64,000 nt of DNA from positions 18,983 to 82,982 of the forward strand of contig JAGFNQ010005198.1 of the NCBI GenBank assembly GCA_024364735.1, written 5' to 3'. Shown piece after piece: positions 33,901 through 44,239 of this stretch (position 1 is the first letter of the stretch; each line of letters starts with the position of its first letter). The DNA is from Boesenbergia rotunda. Lineage: Eukaryota; Streptophyta; Magnoliopsida; Zingiberales; Zingiberaceae. The translations under genes were made by a program, and so were the position numbers. The notes beneath the pieces were generated by a model that saw only the letters and a list, made by a program, of their open reading frames with translations, had not been told where the DNA came from and did no database searches.

Positions 33901-33968
33901 AAAAATAATAAAAAAAAATTTAAAAAAAGATATAATATATAATTACATAATAATAAAATGTTATAGGA

Positions 33969-35655
33969 GTGGTTTAGGTATATCAGTGAATTTTGAGCAA
34001 AACTCACTGATGGACCTACCATATTTGGAATTCTGAAAACTCATTATCAGTAGACAGGGTTGAGCTAGGAGATGAGATTTTGGGTGCCGAAACCTCTAAT
34101 CTTGCCGTATCACCAATGCTATAGCAGTGGTTTAGGTATATCAGTGAGTTTTGAGCAAAACTCACTGATGGACCTACCATATTTGGAATTCTAAAAACTC
34201 TATATCAGTAGACAGGGTTGAGCTAGGAGATGAGATTTTGGGTGCCGAAACCTCTAATCTTGCTGTATCACCAATGCTATTAGAGTGGTTTAGGTATATC
34301 AATGAGTTTTGAGCAAAACTCACTGATGGACCTACCATATTTGGAATTCTGAAAACTCTATATCAGTAGACAGGGTTGAGCTAGGAGATGAGATTTTGGG
34401 TGCCGAAATCTCTAATCTTGCTGTATCACCAATGCTATAGAAGTGGTTTAGGTATATCAGTGAGTTTTGAGCAAAACTCACTGATGGACTTACCATATTT
34501 GGAATTCTGAAAACTCATTATCAGTAGACAGGGTTGAGCTAGGAGATGAGATTTTGGGTGCCGAAACCTCTAATCTTGCTGTATCACCAATGCTATAGGA
34601 GTGGTTTAGGTATATCAGTGAGTTTTGAGCAAAACTCACTGATGGACCTACCATATTTGGAATTCTGAAAACTCTATATCAGTAGACAGGGTTGAGCTAG
34701 GAGATGAGATTTTGGGTGCCGAAACCTCTAATCTTGCTGTATCACCAATGCTATAGGAGTGGTTTAGGTATATCAGTGAGTTTTGAGCAAAACTCACTGA
34801 TGGACCTACCATATTTGGAATTCTGAAAACTCATTATCAGTAGACAGGGTTGAGCTAGGAGATGAGATTTTGGGTGCCGAAACCTCTAATCTTGCTGTAT
34901 CACCAATGCTATAGGAGTGGTTTAGGTATATCAGTGAGTTTTGAGCAAAACTCACTGATGGACTTACCATATTTGGAATTTTGAAAACTCATTATCAGTA
35001 GACAGGGTTGAGCTAGGAGATGAGATTTTGGGTGCCGAAACCTCTAATCTTGCTGTATCACCAATGCTATAGGAGTGGTTTAGGTTTATCAGTGAGTTTT
35101 GAGCAAAACTCACTGATGGACCTAGCATATTTGGAATTCTGAAAACTCTATATCAGTAGACAGGGTTGAGCTAGGAGATGAGATTTTGGGTGCCGAAACC
35201 TCTAATCTTGCTGTATCACCAATGCTATAGGAGTGGTTTAGGTATATCAGTGAGTTTTGAGCAAAACTCACTGATGGACCTACCATATTTGGAATTCTGA
35301 AAGCTCTATATCAGTAGACAGGGTTGAGCTAGGAGATGAGATTTTGGGTGCCGAAACCTATAATCTTGCTGTATCACCAATGCTATAGGAGTGGTTTAGG
35401 TTTATCAGTGAGTTTTGAGCAAAACTCACTGATGGACCTACCATATTTGGAATTCTGAAAACTCATTATCAGTAGACAGGGTTGAGCTAGGAGATGAGAT
35501 TTTGGGTGCCGAAACCTCTAATCTTTGCAGTATCACCAATGCTATAGGAGTGGTTTAGGTATATCAGTGAGTTTTGAGCAAAACTCACTGATGGACCTAC
35601 CTTATTTGGAATTCTGAAAACTCTATATCAGTAGACAGGGTTGAGCTAGGAGATG
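33969..35655 (+). repeat. 158-bp tandem array, forward block (about 10.7 units)
   Basis: The word GTGGTTTAGGT starts at 33969, 34127, 34285, 34443, 34601, 34759, 34917, 35075, 35233, 35391 and 35550: ten intervals, nine of 158 bp and one of 159. Units are near-identical, each with a perfect palindrome (GTGAGTTTTG, AG, CAAAACTCAC). The last unit breaks off at about 35655 where orientation flips. Confidence 0.93.
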
Positions 35656-36325
35656 AGCAAAACTCACTGATATACCTAAACCACTCCTATAGCATTGGTG
35701 ATACAGCAAGATTAGAGGTTTCGGCATCCAAAATCTCATCTCCTAGCTCAACCCTGTCTACTGATAATGAGTTTTCAGAATTCCAAATATGGTAAGTCCA
35801 TCAGTGAGTTTTGCTCAAAACTCACTGATAAACCTAAACCACTCCTATAGCATTGGTGATACAGCAAGATTAGAGGTTTCGGCACCCAAAATCTCATCTC
35901 CTAGCTCAACCCTGTCTACTGATATAGAGCTTTCAGAATTCCAAATATGGTAGGTCCATCAGTGAGTTTTGCTCAAAACTCACTGATATACCTAAACCAC
36001 TCCTATAGCATTGGTGATACAGCAAGATTAGAGGTTTCGGCACCCAAAATCTCATCTCCTAGCTCAACCCTGTCTACTGATATAGAGTTTTCAGAATTCC
36101 AAATATGGTAGGTCCATCAGTGAGTTTTGCTCAAAACTCACTGATATACCTAAACCACTGCTATAGCATTGGTGATACGGCAAGATTAGAGGTTTCGGCA
36201 CCCAAAATCTCATCTCCTAGCTCAACCCTGTCTACTGATAATGAGTTTTCAGAATTCCAAATATGGTAGGTCCATCAGTGAGTTTTGCTCAAAATTCACT
36301 GATATACCTAAACCACTCCTATAAC
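35656..36325 (-). repeat. 158-bp tandem array, inverted block (about 4 units)
   Basis: The same unit in reverse: ACCTAAACCAC recurs every 158 bp (about 35674, 35832, 35990, 36148, 36307). The flip at 35655 makes the centre of the element asymmetric, with about 10.7 forward and 4 reverse units. Confidence 0.92.
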
Positions 36326-37456
36326 ATTTTATTATTATGTAATTATATATTATATCTTTTTTTAAAAAAAGTTTTTATTATTTTTATATGTTTAATGGAG
36401 GGCCTGAAGTCATTAGACTTCAGGCCCTCCTTGGGCCTGAAGTCTGATGACTTCAGGCCCTCCTTAGGCCTGAAGTCGGATGACTTCAGGCCTAAGGGAA
36501 AATTTTTCAGATAGAGGGCCTGAAGTCACTGATGACTTCAGGCCCTCACTAAAAATTTTTTATTTTAAAAATATTTTTTATATTTAATTATTATTTATTA
36601 AATTAATTATTTATAGGATCTGAAGTTATTTGACTTCAAACCCTCCTGGGATGACTTCAGGCCCTGCGTTTGAATCTAAAATTAAGTGTTTTGATAGGTT
36701 TTTTTATATATTAATATATTTTTTAAATAGAAAAAAAAATTTGAGTTCACGTCGAGCCTGAATCAAAAGATTTCAGGCCCAACGTGGGCCTGAAATAAAA
36801 AATTTCAGGCCCACGCTGGGCCTGAAATAAAAATATTTCAGGCCCACGCTGGGCCTGAAATAAAAAATTTCAGGCCCACGCTGGGCCTGAAATAAAAATA
36901 TTTCAGGCCCAGCGTGGGCCTGAAAGCTACCACGGTCAGTTTTTTCAAAACATATGTATACATTAATATATTTATTAAATATTATTTAATATATTAATTT
37001 CTATTAATCAAATATAAAATCATTTATTTATATTTTTAAATCCAACAGTTTGTTTCCAAAAACTTTTTATACATTAATATATTTATTAAATATTATTTAA
37101 TATATTAATTTCTATTAATAAAAATAAAAATTATTTATTTATATTTTTAAATCACGTTGGATGAGAAATTTTTAAAGTGAAATATTTTTTTAATTTTTAT
37201 CTTACGTTTTTTAATTTAGCGCCGATTCCATTAGATATTATTTTAAAATAAAAGTCAGTAATTAAGTCACGTTGCATGTGCTGACATCACAGAATTTATT
37301 ACTGAGAGAGAAAGAGAAAGGCAATAGATAACATGAGGGGTATAAGAGGAAGTTCACTATAATGAGTGCGCCCTTTGGTGAAAATAAAACCATGGTGCGC
37401 CCGTTGGTAATTACCGATTGTTGCGTACGCCCTTTGGTAAATTGTCGATTTCTTTT

Positions 37457-37942
37457 CTTTCTCGTGATTTGGCAAAAGCCAAACTCCGGGTCGAAACCCT
37501 CCGACAGGAAGTAAAACTCCTGAAAGAGGGAGCTAACTCTAAACCCTTAACCGAGAAGGCTCAGGAAGGAACTCCTACTCAAGTTGAAAAACTTGAAAAG
37601 GAGAACTCCTCCCTGAAAACTCAGGTTAAGGATCTTAGATCAGCTTTAGAACGATTTACATCTGGTTCCAAGGGTCTTGACATGATCCTTGGAAAACAGA
37701 AATCGGTTCTAAATCGATTCGGATTGGGCTATAGAACCAAATCCCGTCAAAGATCATACTTAGCTGTACTGAATCAGTCCAGAGGTAAAATTCAGGCATG
37801 GGTACCTAAACTATACCTGAACAAACCAACTGGATCAAATCAGTATTGGATCCCCAAGGACAAGATTCACTTCTTGCCTAACCATCACCGTGGCTTTAGT
37901 CCAGGGGGAGCCAAACTGAAAACCATATTCATTATTAGATAA
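37457..37942 (+). pseudogene. Element A' gag, second part (C-terminus)
   Basis: Open in phase with the first part across the duplication. It has a coiled-coil stretch (LRVETLRQEVKLLKE, VEKLEKENSSLKTQVKDL), then FTSGSKGLDMILGKQKSVLN and AWVPK, the same end as D Gag, stopping at TAA 37940. An apparent ATG at 37418 lies in the Mutator arm and is not the real start. No protease or other pol domain follows. Confidence 0.85.
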
Positions 37943-38757
37943 ATTTTTTATGATTGTTTGCCTGTTTATTTAATTTCTGCAATTTACCATGCTTAGACTT
38001 AGGATAGTTTAAGGACCAAACAAACTTAACTGAAACTTGAAAACATAGTATTGGGTGGAGGTGAGATGATAGTACGTTGGGGAAACCAATTCTAATAAGA
38101 TCAAGTTTACTTGGTCTCTTTAGATTGGTGAAACCAGCCGAAGCTACCGATCCAAAATCCAAACTAGTTAGACCAGAAATTTTTCAAAGAATAATTTTGA
38201 AAATGAAATTTCATTAAAAGGCTTTATCAAGGAAAGGGTGGATGTTCCCATAAGGCTTCGACCAAAGAAGGCCTAGTGCCTCGCCAAGACCTGAAAGCCA
38301 ATTTTTAAAATTCAAATTCAAATTAATTTTTGTCAAATTCGAATCTAACATAAAATTTCAGCTAAGTGTAAGATTTAAACATCTTTTCAAAAATTTCAAA
38401 ATTAATTAATTAAGTCTTCAAAATTTAATTGTCTTCAAAATTAATCAAAATTTTTAAAATAATTTTAACTATCAAAACCTGTCTCACGAAACCTATAAGG
38501 TTAACGTGATTGAAAACCCTAGACTGGGTGAGATAGTAGGATTAAGACTCAATTGGAAATTCTGTTAATACCTATACGATGAGATAATCTTGTATTTGTC
38601 AAACCATAGTCAAAGCAATCAAAACATTGTCAACATAGTCAAACCGAAGTAAACGAGGTCAAAACATGATTAACGCAGTCAACCCACAGTCAAAACCGTC
38701 AAATCAATTCAAACCATGGTCAAAAGTAGACAAGACAAAATTTTGACTATACCTACC
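37943..38757 (+). other. Non-coding region after A' gag
   Basis: No gene. It contains a stem with TCTCAC/GTGAGA arms (38482-38533) and a degenerate series of about nine words related to CATAGTCAAA (38600-38730). Parts resemble the sequence just after pol in element D (43740-43930), which suggests that the A' lineage joined its gag to a post-pol segment. Confidence 0.5.
38482..38533 (+). other. Stem-loop with TCTCAC/GTGAGA arms
   Basis: A loop of about 40 nt closed by complementary arms. Related stem-loops with ATCTCA/TGAGAT arms occur at 40704-40763, 43770-43831 and 63191-63249. Confidence 0.45.
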
Positions 38758-38762
38758 CTATT

Positions 38763-38934
38763 CAGGGCGCCCGGAACCACGCGGGCGCCCCCATCAACTC
38801 CAACGCAGCAAAAGCTGCAAAAGCGCTCTGTTGAGGGCGCCCGGGCTGTCCCGGGCGCCCCCATCAGCCAAAAGCTGCTGTCCCTGGCAGTAGTTACTGA
38901 CCAGGGCGCCCGGAAGCTCTCGGGCGCCCCCATG
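38763..38934 (+). repeat. Three GGGCGCCC palindrome pairs upstream of internal gene
   Basis: Three units of GGGCGCCCGG-n6-8-CGGGCGCCCCCAT (starts about 38766, 38837 and 38904), the same motif as in the family-A LTR promoter, ending nine bases before TATAAAAGG. The 5' and 3' LTRs have the motif in the same position relative to their TATA box. Confidence 0.87.
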
Positions 38935-38942
38935 GTTCTGCC

Positions 38943-38951
38943 TATAAAAGG
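38943..38951 (+). promoter_or_regulatory. TATA box of internal gene in A'
   Basis: TATAAAAGG about 100 bp before ATG 39044, with a CTCTTTC/CACTTCC-rich leader between. Position fits a plant Pol II core promoter. Confidence 0.72.
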
Positions 38952-39043
38952 CACCCAAACCTCTTTCACTTCCCACACCAAAATCAACTTTCTTCCTCAC
39001 TTCTTTCTCTTCAAGAAGACCTTGCAAGTCCTCATCATCAACT

Positions 39044-40289
39044 ATGCCTCCCCGAGCCGTCCGGTATGATTATTAATTATTTTTATTGCATTTAAATTTA
39101 TTTCATGCAATATCTTTATTCTTTCCTCTAACTCCCTTAACTTCGAAGACGCCGACCGAACCCGGCCAACCCCGGTGCCCAACCTAGTCCCGACCCTAGA
39201 TTTCCTAACCTAGAGTTATGTAATAGGTTCGCACAAACAATCTACAAGCCTATTAAAACGAGTTATCTCAATAGGCACTTTTTTACCCAATCATGTCCTG
39301 TCACCATGAACATCATCAATTTCTATCAATTGGATAATCTTGTCTTCTGCACACATACCATAAATGAAACCCTATGTGCAGAGTTTTACAATAATATTAT
39401 TCGACAAGATAATCTTATGTTTCACACCACTGTCCAAGGGATTCCTTTAACCATCACCCCTACTCTGTTAAACCGCTTCCTAGGACTGCGACCCTCACAG
39501 TCCACATTCTGCTGTTATCCTCCTAGGAACCCCCCATTTGATCCCCCCTACTCAAATATTACCCTAGATACCATTCACTCCTATTTTTTTAGGGCAGACC
39601 TCCCCACAAACAGACGCTTTCTAACTGTTGAACTTCAGGCCCAGAACTATGCCTTGTATAGAGTTCTGGTCCGCTGCATCCTACCACTCTCTACCCGAGA
39701 CCTAGGGACTATGAGACCCTTTCATGCTTTCCTTCTTTATGCCCTAGTCCACCACCTTGACATAGACATTGGACTCCATATGTTTCATACCATTCTGCAT
39801 GCGTCCAGAGTCACGACCCAGGGACGAGTATGCACACCATACTGCCACATCATCACGTCCCTCCTTCATCACCACGGTCGTGACGTAACCTTGGGTGAAA
39901 TAACCACTATGACCGACTTTGACGAAATCGGATTTAGGAACTTCTCCTTAGCGGGTCTAGAGGTGTCGGCCACCGGGGTTCTTAGTTGGCGACGACAGCA
40001 GGCCGGAGCACCAGTCGACTCAGACGAGGAGGTTGAAGTCGACGTCGGAGATCTAGCAGCAGCAGCCCGAGCGCACATAGATGAGCCCGCTCCACTGACA
40101 CTTTACGATCGAGTGACTCAACTAGAGACCCGCGTACAGAGCCTCCGAGAGGAAGTGGAGGCCAATCACGCTGAAGAAATGGAGACAAATCTGGGCTACT
40201 ACAACAGTTACATGAGCGCCCTTCGAGCCGAGAGGGAGGCCAGAGAGGCAGAGTATCATGAGATGATGACCTTATTTCGATCCTGGTAG
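39044..40289 (+). CDS. Extra gene replacing pol in A'; plant transposon-type protein
   Basis: Function unknown. Likely structure: exon 1 39044-39063 (MPPRAV), intron 39064-39148 (85 bp, T-rich, GT...AG), exon 2 39149-40289, giving 386 codons. The joined frame is open; without the intron the longest frame starts at ATG 39306 (327 aa). The exon 2 start is basic and proline-rich. A globular part (about 39300-39960) has GIPLTITPTLLNRFLGL, LVRCILPLSTRD, MRPFHAFLLYALVHHLDIDI and CHIITSLLHHHGRDV. This spacing resembles the 'putative plant transposon protein' domain (Transposase_32 type) found in many plant repeats, a match from pattern memory. An acidic stretch (DSDEEVEVDVGD) and a coiled coil (about 40105-40280) follow. 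No catalytic motif or membrane segment is seen. It has its own TATA box and palindrome cluster and no disabling mutation, unlike its surroundings. Confidence 0.68.
39064..39148 (+). other. Probable 85-bp intron
   Basis: GTATGATTATTAATT at the start and CTTAACTTCGAAG at the end, rich in T and A throughout. Removal joins the exon 1 reading frame to the long open frame. The intron contains an in-frame stop (TAA 39138), so splicing is needed for this start. Confidence 0.55.
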
Positions 40290-40703
40290 CCAGGCTCCTC
40301 CGATCATCCCAGTCCTTCGTCTTAGATTCACTTAGTACTGTACCTATTTGACTGCCCCTACTCAGTAGGGTTGACTTAGGTTTGACTGTTTGACTGTATT
40401 TGAACCTTGATTATCTGCTTTAGTTTCTGTTGACCAGTTTATGAGTACTTGTTCTTTTTGCAGTTAGGATTGTGCTCTGTAGAATAGAGTATCTCAAATT
40501 TTTTACTGCTCTACTTGATTTCAAAAATCAGTTTTCTAAAAATAGATTTTGAAAAACTGTTTTACTTAATTTCAAAATCAGTTTTCACTTTTTACTTAGT
40601 TTTATTGCAAAACTACCCCCTTTAAAAAATTAGGGCTTTTTCGAAAATGGACTTAGCCTAGGCTCTAACCCTAGAACTGCATGCACCTATAGACTTAGAA
40701 GCC

Positions 40704-40763
40704 AGCATCTCACAAGCACCTTAGGGTACTTTTGATTGACAACCTAGAAAGGGTTGAGATGCT
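40704..40763 (+). other. Stem-loop with AGCATCTCA/TGAGATGCT arms
   Basis: Nine-base perfect arms enclosing 42 nt. The equivalent in the relative at 63191-63249 has the same arms. Confidence 0.55.
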
Positions 40764-41139
40764 TAGGTCTTTGCCTTAATTCAAGATGCTTAAAGTCAGT
40801 GCATCTGCAGTAATTGGGGCACTAAATACAATATACATAGCAATCAAGTTAAATGTCAAGCTTAGAAAATCTAACTTAAACAGAAACACTTAACTTGACT
40901 AACCCTAGCAAAAACTACTGTTTATAACAGTTAGTGAGTAGCTAATTGGGTTAGACAGGTCCCTACAGAGATAATTGATTGATTTAGTGTAATTAATTGA
41001 TTGATTGATCTAGTGTAAATCTAATTATGAATTGGTTCAGTACAGCAAATTCTTATTCATTTTTAATGTTATATTTATCTGTTTTGATATATGGCAAAGG
41101 GGGAGAGATAGAGATAGGAAAGAGAAAATTACTTTTTCT

Positions 41140-41680
41140 AAATTTTTCCTTTATTCAAAAAGTTTCATTATTAAAGCTTTCAAAATGTTGCTAAGATTTG
41201 TTTTCAAACTGTCAATTTTGCTAAGTACTCTAGCTTCAAAATTTGTTTCCAAACTTTCAAAATTTTGCTAAGTACTTTAGCTTTAAATTTTTTTAAAAAT
41301 TTTACTAAGTACTCTAGCCCTTCAAAAGTTTCTTACTTAAGCTTGTCAAAATTCTTATAAGTACTGTAAAGCTTAAGTTTGTCAAAATTGTTAAGTACTT
41401 AAAGTTTTCCAAATGCACTTTAGTTTTCCGAATATACTTTATACTTAAGTTTTTCCAGATATACTAAAGTGTTTCAAAACCTACTAAGTACTTAAGCTTG
41501 TTATATCTTACCGAGTACTTAAGCTAACATTTTGAGTACTTTAAAACTTAAGACTTTAAAAAATTTTTAAAGTACTCTAATTATGCTTTAAAAACTCTAC
41601 TATGTATTTTTAACTTAAGTTACTTCTAAGAACCTAAAACTTAAGTTTTCAAAGTACAAGTAAAGTTTTTTTTCCCACGA
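41140..41680 (+). repeat. Degenerate AAGTACTT repeat series
   Basis: The palindrome AAGTACTT/AAGTACTC recurs about fifteen times at irregular 25-50 bp spacing, separated by AAATTTTG-like runs. A related series lies at about 62380-62760 on the minus strand in the relative. Confidence 0.55.
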
Positions 41681-41789
41681 GTTTTTGAAAAATCTAGGGG
41701 GAGATTCCTTCCAGGGGGAGGGAACAAAAGTTAAAACCTTTTCATGTCTTGCTTAACTTAACTTTTTGAGCTAGGGTTGCCATAAATCA

Positions 41790-41802
41790 AAAAGGGGGAG
41801 AT
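41790..41802 (+). promoter_or_regulatory. Polypurine tract of element A'
   Basis: AAAAGGGGGAGAT directly before the 3' LTR. The same tract precedes LTR-B (17021) and the minus-strand A LTR (62223-62236). Confidence 0.85.
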
Positions 41803-43087
41803 TGTTGGTGCAGAAGGCACCCTAATCAAACCTGTATTTTGATAATGACAACATAGGTCAACAGTTAAGTCTTTCTTGTTTTCTAACAAGTTAATCAAGT
41901 GTGCAGTGAAAGCCCTAGCAAAGGACCGCTAGGCACTGGCGAAGGAATGCCAGAGTTAAAAGCCCTAGCGAAGGACTGCTTGGCGCCAGGCGAAGGACAG
42001 TCTGGGAGTGAAGACCTAGCGAAGGAATGCTAGGCACCGAGCGAAGGGCAGCTCGGCATCCAAGACCTGACAAAGGACCGTCAGGCAAAAGTCCAACCAA
42101 AGGAACGGTTGGCATCAGGTAATTTCTCCCGAGAGGAGTAGGTGAGGACGCGTTCCCCGTCGCGGGAACAGTAGGCGTCGGTTCGACCTAGGACTCCATT
42201 TGGGAGACCAAAGTCAGAACCAAGACAGCTAAGGCTGTATAAATCTAATAAATTATTATGTTATTTTGTTTTGGACTAACCCTGGATACAGGACCGAAGG
42301 AACGTGTGTCTGCAGCTCAGAAAGCCTCAAAGGAGAGAGGCAGTAGCTGAGTAGGACGCCCGGAGCGTCCCGGGCGCCCCCAAGGGCCATACAAAACAAG
42401 TAAAGAAAATAGTGGTTCGAATACATACTGGGCCAGGCGCCCCCGTGCTCCCGGGCGCCCCCTGCTCTTCGGGCGCCCCCATGCGCATATATCGAACCCG
42501 AACCCCTCGAAGCCAAGGCGATAAGACTTTGACCCGGTCAATGCGGGCGCCCCGAGCGCTCCGGGCGCCCCGGTCAAAGCGGATCCAGAGGATCAGACGC
42601 GACCGAGACTCTGGCGGATCGAAGGCCACGTGGGGGGCGCCCCCGACGTCCCGGGCGCCCCCTGGCCCTATATAAGGACCCCTCGACCAAGGCTTCAACA
42701 CAACTGTTCTCTCAACGCCCCAACGATCTTCTACGCTCCTGCCTTGCTCCGAAAACACTCCAACTCGAGCCGACGACGTCCCGCTGCCCCGAACAAGTCA
42801 AACCACTCCGGACGTCGGTAACGAAGATCAAAATTTTAATATTATTATTGCACTTATTTGTAATCAAATCTTTGTAAACAATTCTGCGCGTATATAGAAT
42901 TGCCCAAAGTAAACGGTCAACGACCGTGGGCCTTGGAGTAGGAGTCGACACAGGCTCCGAACCAAGTAAATCGACTATGTCTGTGTGCTGTTTATTTTAT
43001 TTCCGCTGCGTACTTACTCTTACTTAAAATCCGAACGATTTCCGATATTCACCCCCCCCCCCCTCTATCGGTTTTCTCGATCCAACA
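41803..43087 (+). mobile_element. 3' LTR of element A' (1285 bp)
   Basis: Same limits and modules as the 5' LTR. The hairpin array (41912-42108) and palindrome pairs (42357-42661) are better preserved here: GGGCGCCCCGAGCGCTCC followed by GGGCGCCCC at 42544 is intact where the 5' LTR has two changes. Followed by ATATT. Confidence 0.93.
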
Positions 43088-43698
43088 ATATTCTTTTCGC
43101 TATGGGTATGTGCGCAAGGTATCAAGTTTGTGCCAAGGAATCTCATTTAATCGCTGTTAAGAGGATTTTGAGATATCTTAAAGGCACAATTGGAGTCGGT
43201 CTTTGGTACCCCGGTACCGAATCATTTGATTTAATTGGCTATACCGATTCCGACTACACTGGATGTAAGTTGGATCTGAAAAGCACAATTGGGGGTTGCC
43301 AATTTCTAGGATCATCTTTAGTTAGTTGGTCGAGTCGGAAGCAACATTGTGTTGCTCTCTCCACGACCGAGGCAGAATATATTGCCATGGGAGAGAGCGT
43401 TTCACAATTATTGTGGATGATTCACACTTTGGAGGACTATGGATTAAGTTACAAAAGTGTGCAAGTGTTGTGTGACAACATTAGCACAATTAACCTAACC
43501 AAGAATCCAGTCCATCATTCTAGGACCAAACATATTGAAGTACGTCACCACTTCATTAGGGATCATGTTGCTAGGGGAGATATTGTACTCTCATATGTAG
43601 AGTCTAAGTCAAACCTCGCTGACATCTTCACTAAACCACTCCCCGAAAATGAGTTTAGCTTCTTAAGAAGGGAGTTGGGAATGTGTCGGGCTTCATAG
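43088..43698 (+). pseudogene. Pol of element D, RNase H part
   Basis: Continues the D pol after the ATATT duplication: RILRYLKGTIGVGLWYPG, GYTDSDYTGC, SKTIGG-like KSTIGGCQFLGSSLVSW, ALSTTEAEYIAMGE, TKHIEVRHHFIRDHVARGDI and FTKPLPENEF, ending at TAG 43696. These are the conserved blocks of the Ty1/copia RNase H. This part is open throughout, unlike the upstream pol. Confidence 0.88.
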
Positions 43699-43769
43699 TT
43701 TTCAAAATGCATCCAAAACCCTTTGTGATCATTTCTAATTGTTGGGAAACAATTGGGTAACTTTGGGAA

Positions 43770-43831
43770 CATCTCACATAAACTATAAGGTTTACCAAAA
43801 CATTTTTGTTTGCTAGAAATGGGGTGAGATG
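43770..43831 (+). other. Stem-loop with CATCTCAC/GTGAGATG arms
   Basis: Eight-base perfect arms enclosing 46 nt, starting 72 nt after the D pol stop. Confidence 0.55.
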
Positions 43832-44239
43832 CTAGGATCAACTCAATTTCTCAAAATGTCAATGCATCCCTTGAGAAATTAAGTTGACGAGATAAAAATC
43901 ACTTCGGTGACCAAGTATGGGGAAAACCAATGCATAACATATATGTATTTGGCTCCATGATCATACTTGGACATTCCAATCAAGAAAACTTGATTGGAAA
44001 CTTGATTTTGGCACAATCTTGGTTAAAACTTGTTTGAATGATTGTTGATTGAGTTTGACTCCACTTGGATGGAGCAAAGTGTTTGTTCAAACCATAAGGA
44101 CCTTTGATCCTTGTTTAGGGATCAATTTTAGTCAAGGGGTCACCCCTAAGATTGATATTTGGCATCAGATTCCCTCAGAAATTGCGTAAATGCCTGAAAC
44201 TGAAAGTTTCAAATCGTATCTGGGAGTATCAGGAACCCT

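Larger units (their letters stand above)
32872..37447. mobile_element. Non-autonomous foldback Mutator-like element (4576 bp)
   Basis: The ends are exact inverted copies (CGACAATTTACCAAAGGGCG at the left, its complement at the right), and similarity continues inward for over 1 kb per arm. Counting the tandem array, the arms reach about 1.8 kb, leaving roughly 1 kb of loop. No transposase or other coding sequence is visible. Frames such as 33356-33547 and 36263-36514 are translations of short palindromic repeats. The element must rely on a transposase elsewhere. It interrupts A' gag in phase with a 9-bp duplication and is the youngest layer here. Alternative: a foldback element of another superfamily, less likely given the 9-bp duplication. 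Confidence 0.87.
40290..41789 (+). other. 3' region of A' with a remnant of the pol end
   Basis: At 40458-40484 the translation CAGTTAGGATTGTGCTCTGT is recognisable as the last codons of RNase H (QLGLC.VE) seen intact at 63480-63506 in the pol-bearing family-A element. From there to 41802 the two elements align throughout (for example the shared CTGCATGCACCTATAGA and CAGTGCATCTGCAGTAATTGG). Only the end of pol remains. A stem-loop lies at 40704-40763. From 41140 to 41680 there is a degenerate series of CTAAGTACTTTAG-like words. Confidence 0.7.

Noticed and set aside
37418..37456. ATG at 37418 as the start of the downstream Gag segment
   Set aside because: It lies in the arm of the Mutator-like element; the true frame comes from 31714 across the insertion.
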